Counted from the first letter of the stretch, positions 1 to 8,683 are shown. The stretch is DNA of 64,000 nucleotides from Rhodococcus sp. P-2 (GCF_016598535.1 NZ_CP066779.1:1364001-1428000), one strand, 5' to 3'. Notes: generated by a model from the letters alone, not told the origin. Numbers and translations are program-made.

Positions 1-860
1 TCATCGGCATCCTCGAAGGTGCCGATCCCATCGCCGTCCGCGCCGGCGACGGTCGGCTGGTCCAGGTCTCCGCCGATCAGGTGATCGCACTCAAGACTCT
101 CTCGGCCCGCCCGATTCGCATCGGTGAGATTCGAAACCTCGAAACGGCGGCCGCGGCGGCATGGCCGGGCGTCGAACAGGCGTGGATCGACGGTTGGTTG
201 CTACGCGCCGGTCACGGTTTCACCGGCCGCGCCAATTCGGCTTTGCCGCTCGGTGGTGCGGGGACGGTTGCCGGCTTCGACGCGAGCACTGTCGAACGGA
301 TACGCCAGTGGTTCGGTGACCGCGGCCTGCCGACCCTGCTGCTCCTCCCCGATCGCCTCGGCACCTCCCCGGACGGGTGGACCAGTGAGAAGGAAACCAT
401 CGTGATGGCCGCCGATCTGGGCAATGTCACCCTGCCGCTCGGTCCTCCGGTCACCTCGTTCGCCGATCGCCCTGACAAAAACTGGCTGTCGACGTACGAC
501 GCCCATGGCGACCCGGCGCACGTCGAGGCGGTCCTCACTGCTGTCGTGGGCAGTGCAACTTTCGGCGCGATCGGAAACACCGATACGACGCTTGCCATCG
601 GGCGCGCTGCACTCACCGAGGCGCCCGACCACAAGCGCTGGGTCGGACTCACCGGCATTCACGTCGCCCCCGAACACCGACGCCACGGAATCGGGTCGCT
701 GATCTGCGGAGATCTGCTCTCCTGGGGTCGCGGGAACGGTGCGACGCACGCCTACCTCCAGGTTTCGGTCGAGAACTCCGCGGCGATCGCGCTCTACGAG
801 CGGCTCGGATTCGTCGAACACCACCGCTACCGATACGCCACCGATCCTGTCGGCGGCTGA
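1..860 (+). CDS. GNAT family N-acetyltransferase (5' end missing)
   Basis: The reading frame is open from the window edge, so the true start lies upstream; an internal GTG at position 81 is probably not the start. The visible N-terminal part is a small beta-rich segment and the C-terminal ~90 residues carry the GNAT acetyl-CoA fold, with the P-loop-like stretch HRRHGIGSLICGDLL and the late motif ENSAAIALYERLGF. It matches the layout of the Rv0428c type acetyltransferase of M. tuberculosis, which also lies next to xthA. The acceptor substrate is unknown. It ends 16 bases before the xthA start and is probably co-transcribed with it. Confidence 0.85.
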   Translation, partial: IGILEGADPIAVRAGDGRLVQVSADQVIALKTLSARPIRIGEIRNLETAAAAAWPGVEQAWIDGWLLRAGHGFTGRANSALPLGGAGTVAGFDASTVERIRQWFGDRGLPTLLLLPDRLGTSPDGWTSEKETIVMAADLGNVTLPLGPPVTSFADRPDKNWLSTYDAHGDPAHVEAVLTAVVGSATFGAIGNTDTTLAIGRAALTEAPDHKRWVGLTGIHVAPEHRRHGIGSLICGDLLSWGRGNGATHAYLQVSVENSAAIALYERLGFVEHHRYRYATDPVGG

Positions 861-876
861 CGCTAGGCTTGCTCTC

Positions 877-1680
877 GTGCGCATCGCTACTTGGAACGTC
901 AACTCCGTCCGTGCCCGTACCGACCGGATCATCGACTGGCTCGGTAGATCCGACGTCGACGTCCTGGCAATGCAGGAAACCAAGTGCAAGGACGAGCAGT
1001 TTCCGTACGAGCGCTTCAAGGAAATCGGCTACGAGGTCGCCCACGTCGGTTTGAGCCAGTGGAACGGTGTCGCCATCGCTTCGCGCGTCGGCCTGGACGA
1101 CGTGCAGATCGGCTTCGAGGATCAGCCCGGGTTCGACAAGGATCCCGAGGCCGACCCGGTCCGCGAGGCACGTGCGATCGGTGCCACCTGCGGCGGTGTG
1201 CGGGTGTGGAGCCTGTACGTCCCTAACGGCCGCGAGCTGGAAGACCCGCATTACGCTTACAAGTTGGATTGGCTGGCCAAGCTGCGCGACGACGCGGAGG
1301 GCTGGCTCAAGCAGGATCCCGATGCGCAGATCGCCCTGGTCGGCGACTGGAACGTCGCTCCCACGGACGACGACGTCTGGGATCCCGCGTTCTTCGAAGG
1401 CAAGACCCACACGTCCGAGCCGGAGCGAGCAGCGTTCACGGCGTTCACCGAGTCCGGGTTCGCGGACGTCGTTCGCCCGTACACCCCCGGCCCTGGCGTG
1501 TACACGTACTGGGACTACACGCAGCTTCGCTTCCCGAAGAAGCAGGGCATGCGAATCGACTTCATCCTCGGCTCACCGGCATTCGCAGCCCGCGTCGAAG
1601 CAGCCGAGATCGATCGAAACGAGCGAAAAGGCAAGGGCGCCAGCGATCACGCTCCGGTGATCGTGAATCTCGGAGCCTGA
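877..1680 (+). CDS. xthA: Exodeoxyribonuclease III / AP endonuclease
   Basis: 267-residue member of the Mg-dependent exonuclease/endonuclease/phosphatase family, which cuts DNA 5' of abasic sites and removes 3' blocking groups in base excision repair. The GTG start is chosen because it places RIATWNVNSVRAR at the N-terminus, as in all ExoIII proteins. Visible catalytic motifs are MQETK (Glu34), GDWNVAPTD in the middle, DFILGSP, and the terminal SDHAPV (Asp257-His258). Full length for the family. It follows the acetyltransferase gene on the same strand and converges with the next GNAT gene. Confidence 0.96.
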   Translation: MRIATWNVNSVRARTDRIIDWLGRSDVDVLAMQETKCKDEQFPYERFKEIGYEVAHVGLSQWNGVAIASRVGLDDVQIGFEDQPGFDKDPEADPVREARAIGATCGGVRVWSLYVPNGRELEDPHYAYKLDWLAKLRDDAEGWLKQDPDAQIALVGDWNVAPTDDDVWDPAFFEGKTHTSEPERAAFTAFTESGFADVVRPYTPGPGVYTYWDYTQLRFPKKQGMRIDFILGSPAFAARVEAAEIDRNERKGKGASDHAPVIVNLGA

Positions 1681-1704
1681 TCGTCTGTTCGTAGTTGCCG
1701 GCGG

Positions 1705-2055
1705 CTAGTCCTCGACGAGCAATTCCAGGTACTCGGGATGCTCGCCGAGGTACCGCTGAACGTAGGTGCACACGGGCCGTACCGACCATTCACGTTCACG
1801 GGCACAGTCCATCGCGAACTGTACGAGTACGGCTGCCAGCCCCTGCCCGCCGTACTCTTCCTTGACGACGGTGTGCATATAGGCGACCACGTCGCCGGCT
1901 TCGGCTCCGCTGCCCAGGATCTCGTCCTCGTCGCGGTATCCGAGGATGCCGACCAGCTCGTCGCCGGAGAGCAGTTCGAATCGTTCGTGCGACGGGTTGT
2001 CCACGAGCGTGACTTCCGGTGAGGTTCCGGCCTTCGAGTGTTCGGTGTCGTTCAT
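1705..2055 (-). CDS. Small GNAT-type N-acetyltransferase (YjdJ-like)
   Basis: 116-residue single-domain GNAT protein. The core stretch VAYMHTVVKEEYGGQGLAAVLVQFAMDC contains the acetyl-CoA-binding R/Q-x-x-G-x-G/A type loop (EEYGGQGLA), and the protein ends in the aromatic/acidic tail typical of the YjdJ/At1g77540 group. The frame stays open far upstream but only because it overlaps thiD antisense; the ATG at 2055 gives the family length. Substrate unknown. It is transcribed divergently from thiD across a ~240-base gap. Confidence 0.85.
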   Translation of the reverse strand: MNDTEHSKAGTSPEVTLVDNPSHERFELLSGDELVGILGYRDEDEILGSGAEAGDVVAYMHTVVKEEYGGQGLAAVLVQFAMDCAREREWSVRPVCTYVQRYLGEHPEYLELLVED

Positions 2056-2292
2056 TGCGGCGACCTCCACGGCACGATGTGCACCTGCGCGATCGGCGAC
2101 AGCTGCGCTCGCACGCTCTCCATAACTGTGATCCATGCCACTCATAGAATCAGCTACCGACGACGCTGTCCCGGATTCGACCAATTTTTGCACCGGAATC
2201 GACCGGATCGCAATCGCAGTTCGCGAGGTCGTTTGCGCGAGGGGCGGGGCCGAGATGCTGTTTCCCCAGGTCCGATCGGTAGGCTCGTCGTC

Positions 2293-3135
2293 GTGAAGCT
2301 GCTGCCCCTGACCCCCGCCGGACAGACCCCGATTCGGGCATTGACCATCGCCGGAACCGATTCCGGCGGTGGAGCCGGTATTCAAGCCGATTCCCGCACG
2401 ATGGCGATGTGTGGAGTTCACGCCTGCGTGGCCGTCGCCGCTGTGACGGTCCAGAATTCGGTGGGAGTCAGCGGATTCCACGAGATTCCGCCGGAGATCG
2501 TCGCCGACCAGGTGCGCGTCGTGGTCTCGGACATCGGCGTCGGTGCGGCGAAGACAGGAATGCTGGCGTCGACGACGATCATCGAAGCGGTAGCCGCAGT
2601 CGCCGCCGAGGTGGGAATCGGCCGCGACCGACCGATCCCGCTCGTGGTCGACCCGGTATGCGCGTCGATGCACGGTGATCCACTGCTGCACGAAGAAGCT
2701 CTCGACGCGGTCCGCAACACCTTGATTCCGGCTGCCACGGTAGTCACTCCGAACCTCGACGAGATCCGGTTGATCACCGGCATCGAGGTCGTCGACGACA
2801 AGAGCGCCCGCCAAGCAGCAGAAGCGCTGCATGCGCTCGGCGCTCAATGGTCCATCGTCAAGGGCGGCCACCTTCGTACCTCGGAGCTGTCGACCGACCT
2901 GCTGTTCGACGGCGACCGTTTCCTCGAATTCAGCAGTGCCCGGATCGACACCGGCAACGATCACGGCGGCGGAGACACGCTGGCCGCTGCGATCACTTGC
3001 GCTCTCGCACATGGCTATTCCGTTCCGGACGCGGTGGCGTTCGGCAAGGAGTGGGTGACCAAGTGCCTCGAGGCGTCGTACGACCTCGGCGCGGGCCATG
3101 GTCCGGTGTCCCCGCTCTGGCGGCTTCAGGTTTAG
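2293..3135 (+). CDS. thiD: Hydroxymethylpyrimidine/phosphomethylpyrimidine kinase
   Basis: 280-residue ribokinase-fold kinase that phosphorylates HMP and HMP-P in thiamine pyrophosphate synthesis. The N-terminus has the typical ALTIAGTDSGGGAGIQAD segment and the mid-protein TPNLDE motif; the anion-hole motif reads GNDHGGGDTLAAA, with Asp where many ThiD enzymes have Cys (GTGCT). The GTG start after a purine-rich stretch is chosen over a longer upstream frame because it gives the normal ThiD length. No TPP riboswitch elements are recognisable upstream. The neighbourhood (xthA, GNAT, lpqL-like) mirrors the M. tuberculosis thiamine region. Confidence 0.94.
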   Translation: MKLLPLTPAGQTPIRALTIAGTDSGGGAGIQADSRTMAMCGVHACVAVAAVTVQNSVGVSGFHEIPPEIVADQVRVVVSDIGVGAAKTGMLASTTIIEAVAAVAAEVGIGRDRPIPLVVDPVCASMHGDPLLHEEALDAVRNTLIPAATVVTPNLDEIRLITGIEVVDDKSARQAAEALHALGAQWSIVKGGHLRTSELSTDLLFDGDRFLEFSSARIDTGNDHGGGDTLAAAITCALAHGYSVPDAVAFGKEWVTKCLEASYDLGAGHGPVSPLWRLQV

Positions 3136-3139
3136 TGCG

Positions 3140-3991
3140 CTAGTTCCGGCGTACGCGCCAGATACCCAAATCGACGGGGACCCCGTTGGGTGTGGTCGCG
3201 AAGAACCCGCGCCGCCACGGACGGATCGTGAGATCGAGATCCTCGAGGGTGCCGGCCTCGAGTTCCTCGAGCGTTGTCGCCGACATCATGATGTTGCCGT
3301 CGCCGCCCAAGCCCATCATCCGGGCGGCGATGGTCACGTCGACGCCGAGCCAGTCGTCGCCGATCTGGCGCGGGGTACCGGTGTGGAGGCCGACGCGCAT
3401 GCGTGGGGTGTATCCGTCGAGGTCGACTTCCGCGAGCGCGTCCTGCGCGGTGAACACCGCCTTCAGGGCCGCGTCCGGGCGAATGAACACGGCCATCAGA
3501 CCGTCACCCATCCGTTTGACGACGTGTCCGCCGTTGTCGGTGATCGGGGTTTCCACGGCCTGCGCCACCGCACGCAGGAGCGTCAGCGTGGCGCCGTCAC
3601 CGGCTTCGAGCGACCAGGTGGAGAAGCCCACCAAATCGGTGAAGACGATGGTCAATTCTTGATCACCGCGCCCGCGGCCCATCTTTTCCAGCGCTGCCTG
3701 CCATACCTGCAGTGCTCCGAGACTCACTTCGCGAGTGGCTGCCGGCTTCTGATCGAGCAATCTGTCAGCGACGCGGGCCACGGCGCGGGCACCGCCGGGG
3801 CCGGCGAGCGAGAGCGGATCTCCGAATCCCGGATCACCGGGTAGTGCCCGCCTCAGCCGTCGTAGCGCGTCGATGAGTTGCTGCCGACGGTTCAGTTCTG
3901 CCGCAGAGTTCAAGACGACGTCGACGACGCCTCGAACGGAGGAGGAAGAAGCACCTGCCGTGTCGGTGTCCTCCGGGGACAGATCAGCCAT
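3140..3991 (-). CDS. Class III adenylate/guanylate cyclase domain protein
   Basis: 283 residues. Residues 1-105 form an Ala/Leu-rich N-terminal region of unknown role; residues 110-283 form a class III cyclase homology domain that would make cAMP or cGMP. Metal-binding aspartates are present in VFTDLVGFS (Asp119) and KRMGDGLMAVF (Asp163, with Lys159 in front), followed by RVGLHTG. The transition-state segment reads VDVTIAARM, keeping the Arg (Arg224) but with Thr where Asn is usual. No signal peptide or membrane segment is seen. It converges with thiD, four bases apart, so it is its own transcription unit. Confidence 0.88.
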   Translation of the reverse strand: MADLSPEDTDTAGASSSSVRGVVDVVLNSAAELNRRQQLIDALRRLRRALPGDPGFGDPLSLAGPGGARAVARVADRLLDQKPAATREVSLGALQVWQAALEKMGRGRGDQELTIVFTDLVGFSTWSLEAGDGATLTLLRAVAQAVETPITDNGGHVVKRMGDGLMAVFIRPDAALKAVFTAQDALAEVDLDGYTPRMRVGLHTGTPRQIGDDWLGVDVTIAARMMGLGGDGNIMMSATTLEELEAGTLEDLDLTIRPWRRGFFATTPNGVPVDLGIWRVRRN

Positions 3992-4064
3992 AACTCAAGC
4001 GTAACTCAGAGTTACAGACAGTGTGCTGCCGCGGTTCTCGCACAGTGGCCTCCTGGTCGCTCGC

Positions 4065-4096
4065 CAGTCGATCATTCGGTCAGTCGATCATTCGGT
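4065..4096. repeat. Perfect 16-bp tandem direct repeat
   Basis: CAGTCGATCATTCGGT occurs twice head to tail. The second copy covers the stop codon of the peptidase gene (stop at 4088-4090) and its last codons. It may be a recent slip duplication; no function is implied. Confidence 0.8.
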
Positions 4097-5539
4097 TCTC
4101 GCCTGTGTTCGGGCATCTCCGACGGGAACCCCGTTCGGCCCACTCAAATCCTGGGCATACGTCGCAACTCCGAAGGCTACTGCAGAAGCGTTGGCAGCGA
4201 GCGCGTCGCGATCGATGTTCGCGAGGTTGTCCTGGGCACTGTGGTAATTCGGGTCGAAGGTCTCCTCCGCTTCGCCGCCCCACTTCTCGGCCTGAGCCGG
4301 TGTCTTGCGCTCGTCCGCGCCGCTGAACACACCGCCCGCAGGGATTCCGATCTCGATGAAGGGGCCGTAGTCGGAGCGTCCGTCGAAGTCCGTTCCGTCC
4401 GCCGCAATCCCCCGACCGGCGAGAAAGTCGACGAAGGTGCGCTCGATGCCCGCCGAACCCTCGGGACCCGGCCCCTCCCCTACGGCATCCGAGTTGTCGC
4501 CGTCGTAGGCCAGGTATCCGGCATTGGGCGAACCGAGCATGTCGAAGTTCAGGTACAGGGCGATGTCGGCCCGTTCCTGATCGCTCAGACCTTCCACATA
4601 GCGGGTGGAGCCGACCAACCCCACTTCTTCCGCTCCCCAGAACGCGAAGCGCACGGCATTCTCGATGCTCGGTGAGCTTCCCATCTGCAGCGCGGTTTCC
4701 AGCACGGCTGCGGTGCCGCTTCCGTTGTCGTTGATTCCGGGGCCTTCCGGCACGCTGTCGAGGTGGGCGCCCACGACGACCACATTGTCGGTCGCGCCGG
4801 TCTTGGTCTGCGCAATCACGTTGCGCGACTTCGTCGTTTCCGTCGAGGTGTCGAGAATCAGCGTGAGATCTCCGGGCGCTGCGGCAAGAGCCTCGCCCGA
4901 CGCCTTGCTCACGCCGCCGGTCGGGATTCGGGCGTCTTCGGGTTCACCCAAGGTAGCCCCGCCCAGCATTGCGTCCTCGTTGTTGGCAACCAACAACGCT
5001 GCCGCGCCGCGGTCCGCGGCGATCTTCTGCTTGTCGCCGAACGGGCACACTCCGCGGGTGACCAGCACGATGGCACCGTTCACGTCGCGTCCGTCGTAAT
5101 CGGTGGCCTCGCACCCTGGTGTCTCGTCGGCGGGAATCGCCACCAGGCGTGCCGTGATTCCGGTCGGTCCCGTGGACGTGGAATACGTCAACGCTCGCAC
5201 CGGAACATCGGAGCCGTCAGCAGCTTTCAGGGATTCGGTGCCGGGATCGAAGGAGCTGAAGTCGAATTCCGGGGTAGTGACGTCGAAACCCTTGTCTTCG
5301 AGGAGGTTTGCCACGTAGTCGACGCTGGCGTCGTAGCCGGGGGTTCCGGCCGATCGATTGCCGTCGTTGTTACCGGCGATCTTTTCGAGTTGCTCCAGAT
5401 GCCCGGTCACGGCGTCGACCGTGACGGTCTCGGAGAATGCCACCGGGTCTGTCGGGACGGCTGCTTGACTTCCCGACGAGCACCCACCCACCACGAGTGC
5501 TCCAGCCATTGCGACCACAACCACACCGAAGAGTCTCAT
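4088..5539 (-). CDS. lpqL: Lipoprotein aminopeptidase, M28 family with PA domain
   Basis: 483-residue secreted lipoprotein. A short signal peptide ends in a lipobox VVGGC with Cys20 as lipidation site. A protease-associated (PA) domain spans roughly residues 115-240 and interrupts the peptidase, and the M28 zinc domain follows. Di-zinc ligands are visible: GAHLDS (His259), NDNGSG (Asp271), FWGAEEVGL (Glu304/305), FDMLGS (Asp333) and YHSAQD (His433). It resembles LpqL of M. tuberculosis, which is likewise near thiD. The likely job is removal of N-terminal residues from peptides outside the membrane. All metal ligands are intact, so it should be active. Confidence 0.9.
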   Translation of the reverse strand: MRLFGVVVVAMAGALVVGGCSSGSQAAVPTDPVAFSETVTVDAVTGHLEQLEKIAGNNDGNRSAGTPGYDASVDYVANLLEDKGFDVTTPEFDFSSFDPGTESLKAADGSDVPVRALTYSTSTGPTGITARLVAIPADETPGCEATDYDGRDVNGAIVLVTRGVCPFGDKQKIAADRGAAALLVANNEDAMLGGATLGEPEDARIPTGGVSKASGEALAAAPGDLTLILDTSTETTKSRNVIAQTKTGATDNVVVVGAHLDSVPEGPGINDNGSGTAAVLETALQMGSSPSIENAVRFAFWGAEEVGLVGSTRYVEGLSDQERADIALYLNFDMLGSPNAGYLAYDGDNSDAVGEGPGPEGSAGIERTFVDFLAGRGIAADGTDFDGRSDYGPFIEIGIPAGGVFSGADERKTPAQAEKWGGEAEETFDPNYHSAQDNLANIDRDALAANASAVAFGVATYAQDLSGPNGVPVGDARTQARTE

Positions 5540-5569
5540 CTTCGGAGGATATCGGCCGAAGCACAGGAA

Positions 5570-5607
5570 AGGGACCCAGTACGAATGGTTTTTCGTACTG
5601 GGTCCCT
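5570..5607 (-). terminator. Strong hairpin terminator after the ABC transporter operon
   Basis: A perfect 16-bp stem (AGGGACCCAGTACGAA and its complement) closes a 6-base loop; on the minus strand it is followed by TTTCC. It lies between the permease stop (5672) and the peptidase start (5539), so it should insulate the two units. Confidence 0.75.
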
Positions 5608-5628
5608 ACTCTGCTGTCACTCCTCGTT

Positions 5629-5659
5629 CTCGGTAGGTCTCCCGACAACACCTACCGAG
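5629..5659. terminator. Second hairpin downstream of the permease gene
   Basis: A 10-bp stem (CTCGGTAGGT / ACCTACCGAG) with an 11-base loop lies just downstream of the permease stop and before the stronger hairpin. It could be part of a double terminator or a processing/stability stem. No T-run follows directly. Confidence 0.45.
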
Positions 5660-5671
5660 GGAGCGACAAGA

Positions 5672-6442
5672 TCAGGCGTCGCGACGATTCACGATGACAA
5701 TACTTGCTCCGAAAATCACCAGAACGAAGACCGCGAAGTAGATCAGGCTGCCCCAGGGACCCCAGTGGAAATCAAGGCTTCCGCCGCCCGGGCTGAGGAA
5801 GTGGTTTGCATTCGCGAACGGCAGGAACGGGGTGATCTTTTCACCAACACTGCCGAACAGTCCGAACAGGCTCTCGATGAGCAGCGGCCAGAGCAGGAGC
5901 AACGCAATAGCGCCGGCCGACTGGCGGATGATCGATCCCACGCCGACAGCGAGGATCACGCACAGGAACGCGTAGATCGGGATGCCGTAGATCGCACGCC
6001 AGTCGTCACCAGTCGACAGGGTCAGCCCCGTGCTGGCGTCGGTACCGGCCATGGCCTTGGCCACCGCATATGACCCGAAGGCGAGGGCAAAGGTCAGCAC
6101 CGCGCCGAAGGCACCGATGAGGCCGGCTTTGGCGATCAGAACCGAGGCACGGTTGGGAACTGCCTGGAATGTGGTTCGGATTGTCCCGAAGCGGTACTCA
6201 CTGGTGACCGCGAGGGCCGCCATGATCATGAGAACCATGATCCCGAAACCCGAGATCCCGGCCGTGGCGACGGCGGTGTCGAGGTCAGGTGCTCCCTGGA
6301 CGTCCGAGGATGTCAGAGCCGACTTGGCAACGGCGCCCATGATGGCCGCGAAGCCGAGAGCGAGCACGATGATGATGACCGTGCACCACAGCGGGGACTT
6401 GGTCGTGGTGATCTTGATACGTTCAGCACTGAGAACAGCCAT
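5672..6442 (-). CDS. ABC-2 type transporter permease
   Basis: 256-residue membrane protein with about six hydrophobic segments: one near residues 20-40, then several from ~65 to 250. The stretch AVTSEYRFGTIRTTFQAVPNR is characteristic of the ABC-2 permeases paired with CcmA-type ATPases (NatA/NatB-like or drug/bacteriocin exporters). The start codon overlaps the stop of the ATPase gene by one base (TAATG), indicating translational coupling. The exported substrate cannot be read from sequence. Its partner ATPase looks damaged, so the function of this copy is in doubt. Confidence 0.88.
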   Translation of the reverse strand: MAVLSAERIKITTTKSPLWCTVIIIVLALGFAAIMGAVAKSALTSSDVQGAPDLDTAVATAGISGFGIMVLMIMAALAVTSEYRFGTIRTTFQAVPNRASVLIAKAGLIGAFGAVLTFALAFGSYAVAKAMAGTDASTGLTLSTGDDWRAIYGIPIYAFLCVILAVGVGSIIRQSAGAIALLLLWPLLIESLFGLFGSVGEKITPFLPFANANHFLSPGGGSLDFHWGPWGSLIYFAVFVLVIFGASIVIVNRRDA

Positions 6443-7236
6443 TACAGTGCACCTCCCATAGCCTGCTGTGTGTTTGCGTGGTGGGCTCCGGCACCCGGAT
6501 CGACACCGGATGCGTGGTACTGGACGTCGTCTCCGGTCAACTTCATGAACGCGTCCTCGAGCGATCCCTGCTGGGACGCCAACTCGTACAACACGATTCC
6601 CTGTGAACCAGCCAGACCACCGATCACATCGGTCGTCGAATCAACGACCACCAACGCCGGCGCAACACCGGAACCGTCCTCACGCACCGTCAACCCCTGC
6701 GAGAGCAGCACACTGCGCAACGCATCGAGCTGTGGGCTACGCACCCGCACCGTCGACTCCGACGAACGATCCACGAACTCCGCCACCGTCGAATCCGAGA
6801 TCAACCGACCCCGACCGATCACCACCAACTGCTCCGCCGTCAACGCCATCTCCGAGAGAAGGTGACTCGACACCAGCACCGTGCGACCCTCGGCCGCCAA
6901 CCGCTGCATGAACTTACGAATCCAGACGATGCCCTCCGGATCGAGACCGTTGACCGGCTCGTCGAACAACAACACCTTCGGATCACCCAACAACGCACCC
7001 GCCAACCCGAGACGCTGCGACATACCCAACGAGAACCCGCCGGCCTTCTTGCCCGCCACCTCGGACAACCCGACCAACCCGAGCACCTCGTCCACCCGAG
7101 ACTTCGTCGTCGTCGACTTACCCGCACCGTTCGGGCCCAGAAAGCCCGTCACGATGCCCGGCTTGACCGTGAACGACAAATCGTCCACCGCTTTCGTCGG
7201 TCCGTAAACCTTGGTCAATCCCCTCAGCTCGATCAT
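6442..7236 (-). CDS. ABC transporter ATP-binding protein with internal deletion
   Basis: 264 residues, about 50 shorter than usual for this family (~310). Walker A is intact (GPNGAGKST, residues 34-42), as are the signature-like LGMSQR (70-75), Walker B LLFDEP (89-94), the D-loop and the switch His125. After Walker A the protein jumps within a few residues (TTKSRVDEVL) to the helical segment that normally follows the Q-loop, so the strands and the Q-loop Gln are missing. The frame is kept. This is either a genuine in-frame deletion or an assembly error at about 7099-7110. As it stands the protein should hardly couple ATP hydrolysis to the permease. It is the first gene of the two-gene operon. 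Confidence 0.85.
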   Translation of the reverse strand: MIELRGLTKVYGPTKAVDDLSFTVKPGIVTGFLGPNGAGKSTTTKSRVDEVLGLVGLSEVAGKKAGGFSLGMSQRLGLAGALLGDPKVLLFDEPVNGLDPEGIVWIRKFMQRLAAEGRTVLVSSHLLSEMALTAEQLVVIGRGRLISDSTVAEFVDRSSESTVRVRSPQLDALRSVLLSQGLTVREDGSGVAPALVVVDSTTDVIGGLAGSQGIVLYELASQQGSLEDAFMKLTGDDVQYHASGVDPGAGAHHANTQQAMGGAL

Positions 7237-7326
7237 ACTGACCAGTCAACCACGAAAACCGAACTGTCGGAACTTTCGGTCACCAAGAGAGAAAGATGTT
7301 GCGGGCGTTCATTGTCGAGGCTATTA

Positions 7327-7342
7327 TCGAATGTATGTTCGA
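7327..7342 (+). promoter_or_regulatory. LexA/SOS box upstream of the DUF222/HNH gene
   Basis: TCGAATGTATGTTCGA matches the actinobacterial SOS box TCGAAC-N4-GTTCGA at 11 of 12 fixed positions. It sits 18 bases upstream of the preferred GTG start. LexA control of 13E12/DUF222 genes is known in M. tuberculosis, so the gene is probably induced by DNA damage. Confidence 0.75.
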
Positions 7343-7360
7343 CACTACCGGGGGGTAAAA

Positions 7361-8668
7361 GTGACGACGCAAGTATCTGAACAGGCGATATCCAAACAGA
7401 CGATATCCGAAGAGACAATCGGACAATTCCGAGCGTCACTCGTCAGCATGGATCGTTCCATCGACAACGCAGCACGTGTGGATCTTCTGCGCGCGTTGGA
7501 AGAGTTGAAGGCCAGTTGTGCTGGGGCCCAGGCACTACTGGCTGCCGATCTCGACGCGTTCACCCGCAAGGACCGCGGCGAACGGGGAGTTCCGCGCGCA
7601 TACCAGGGCCGTGGAATCAACGCGCAGATTGCCCTCGCACGGCGAGAGTCGGCATGGTTCGGAACTCAACATCTGAGCTTGGCCCGCGCACTGAACGACG
7701 AGATGCCGCACACACGTCGACTACTCGTCCGTGGCTCCATCAGTGAGCATCAAGCGACAATTCTCATGCGTGAGACTGCGTGTCTCACAGTCCAGGATCG
7801 CGCTACATTGGATCGCGAGTTCTGCTGCGACGCTGCAATCTTGGACGGATGGGGCAACCACCAACTGACAGAAAGAATCCGCGCACGCACTGCCGAAATT
7901 GACTCCGACAGTGTTGCCAGACGAGCACGCAAAGCTGTGGGAGACAGACGAGTAACGTCACGGCCTGCACCCGACACGATGTGCTGGCTCAATGTGCTGC
8001 TTCCCGCAGCCGAAGGTATCGCCGTGCACGCCACGCTCAGGCGCGACGCAGATTCCGTACTTGCCGGCGGGGACAAGCGCACACGAGCGCAAATCATGGC
8101 TGATCTCCTGGTCGAGCGGGTTACCGGAATCGGTCGCGCCACACCGACACCCGTCACCGTGAATCTGGTTGTCTCCGACCAGTCATTGTTGGGCGACAAT
8201 TCCGACCCGGCGCACGTTCATGGGTACGGGCCTGTACCAGCCGATATTGCACGCGAATGGATCGCCAAGTGCAGCGAAGACTCCGAAACAATGGCGACGG
8301 TCCGAAAACTCTACGCACGCCCCGACACCGGCGCGTTGACCGCAATGGAATCCACGGCGAGAACCTTCCCGAAGGGGTTGGCACGACTGATCGAACTCCG
8401 GGATCGCAGCTGCCGTACTCCGTGGTGCGACGCGCCGGTTCGCCACCGTGACCACATTCGCGACCACTCGAGGGGTGGACTCACCAGCGCAGCGAACGGT
8501 GCCGGGTTGTGCGCGGCATGCAATTACGCGAAACAGGGCTCGGACTGGTCTGCCGACCCTGTGCCGGGTAACCGGCACACCTTCACCACGACGACGCCTA
8601 CCGGGCACCGATATTCGTCTGAGGCTCCGCCACTTCCGACACCCTGGACCGGTCCCGGCGCGGCCTGA
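7361..8668 (+). CDS. DUF222 / HNH endonuclease domain protein (13E12 repeat family)
   Basis: 435 residues from the GTG preceded by a GGGGG ribosome binding site; an ATG 30 bases upstream lies inside the SOS box and is less likely. The N-terminal two thirds is the helical DUF222 region; the C-terminal part is an HNH nuclease with RDRSCRTPWCDAPVRHRDHI, the HNH-type His, NGAGLCAACNYAK and two Cys pairs for structural zinc. Such proteins are multicopy in rhodococci and mycobacteria and are regarded as damage-inducible or homing-type nucleases; the real target is not known. The upstream SOS box supports LexA control. The GC content is slightly lower than in the neighbours. Confidence 0.88.
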   Translation: MTTQVSEQAISKQTISEETIGQFRASLVSMDRSIDNAARVDLLRALEELKASCAGAQALLAADLDAFTRKDRGERGVPRAYQGRGINAQIALARRESAWFGTQHLSLARALNDEMPHTRRLLVRGSISEHQATILMRETACLTVQDRATLDREFCCDAAILDGWGNHQLTERIRARTAEIDSDSVARRARKAVGDRRVTSRPAPDTMCWLNVLLPAAEGIAVHATLRRDADSVLAGGDKRTRAQIMADLLVERVTGIGRATPTPVTVNLVVSDQSLLGDNSDPAHVHGYGPVPADIAREWIAKCSEDSETMATVRKLYARPDTGALTAMESTARTFPKGLARLIELRDRSCRTPWCDAPVRHRDHIRDHSRGGLTSAANGAGLCAACNYAKQGSDWSADPVPGNRHTFTTTTPTGHRYSSEAPPLPTPWTGPGAA

Positions 8669-8683
8669 GTTCTTCGGTGGGGC

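Noticed and set aside
2056-2292. TPP riboswitch in front of thiD
   Set aside because: The conserved CUGAGA and ACCUGAU-type elements are not found in the 237-base gap.
4763-6073. 436-residue plus-strand frame across the peptidase and permease genes
   Set aside because: Spans an intergenic terminator and two good genes on the other strand.
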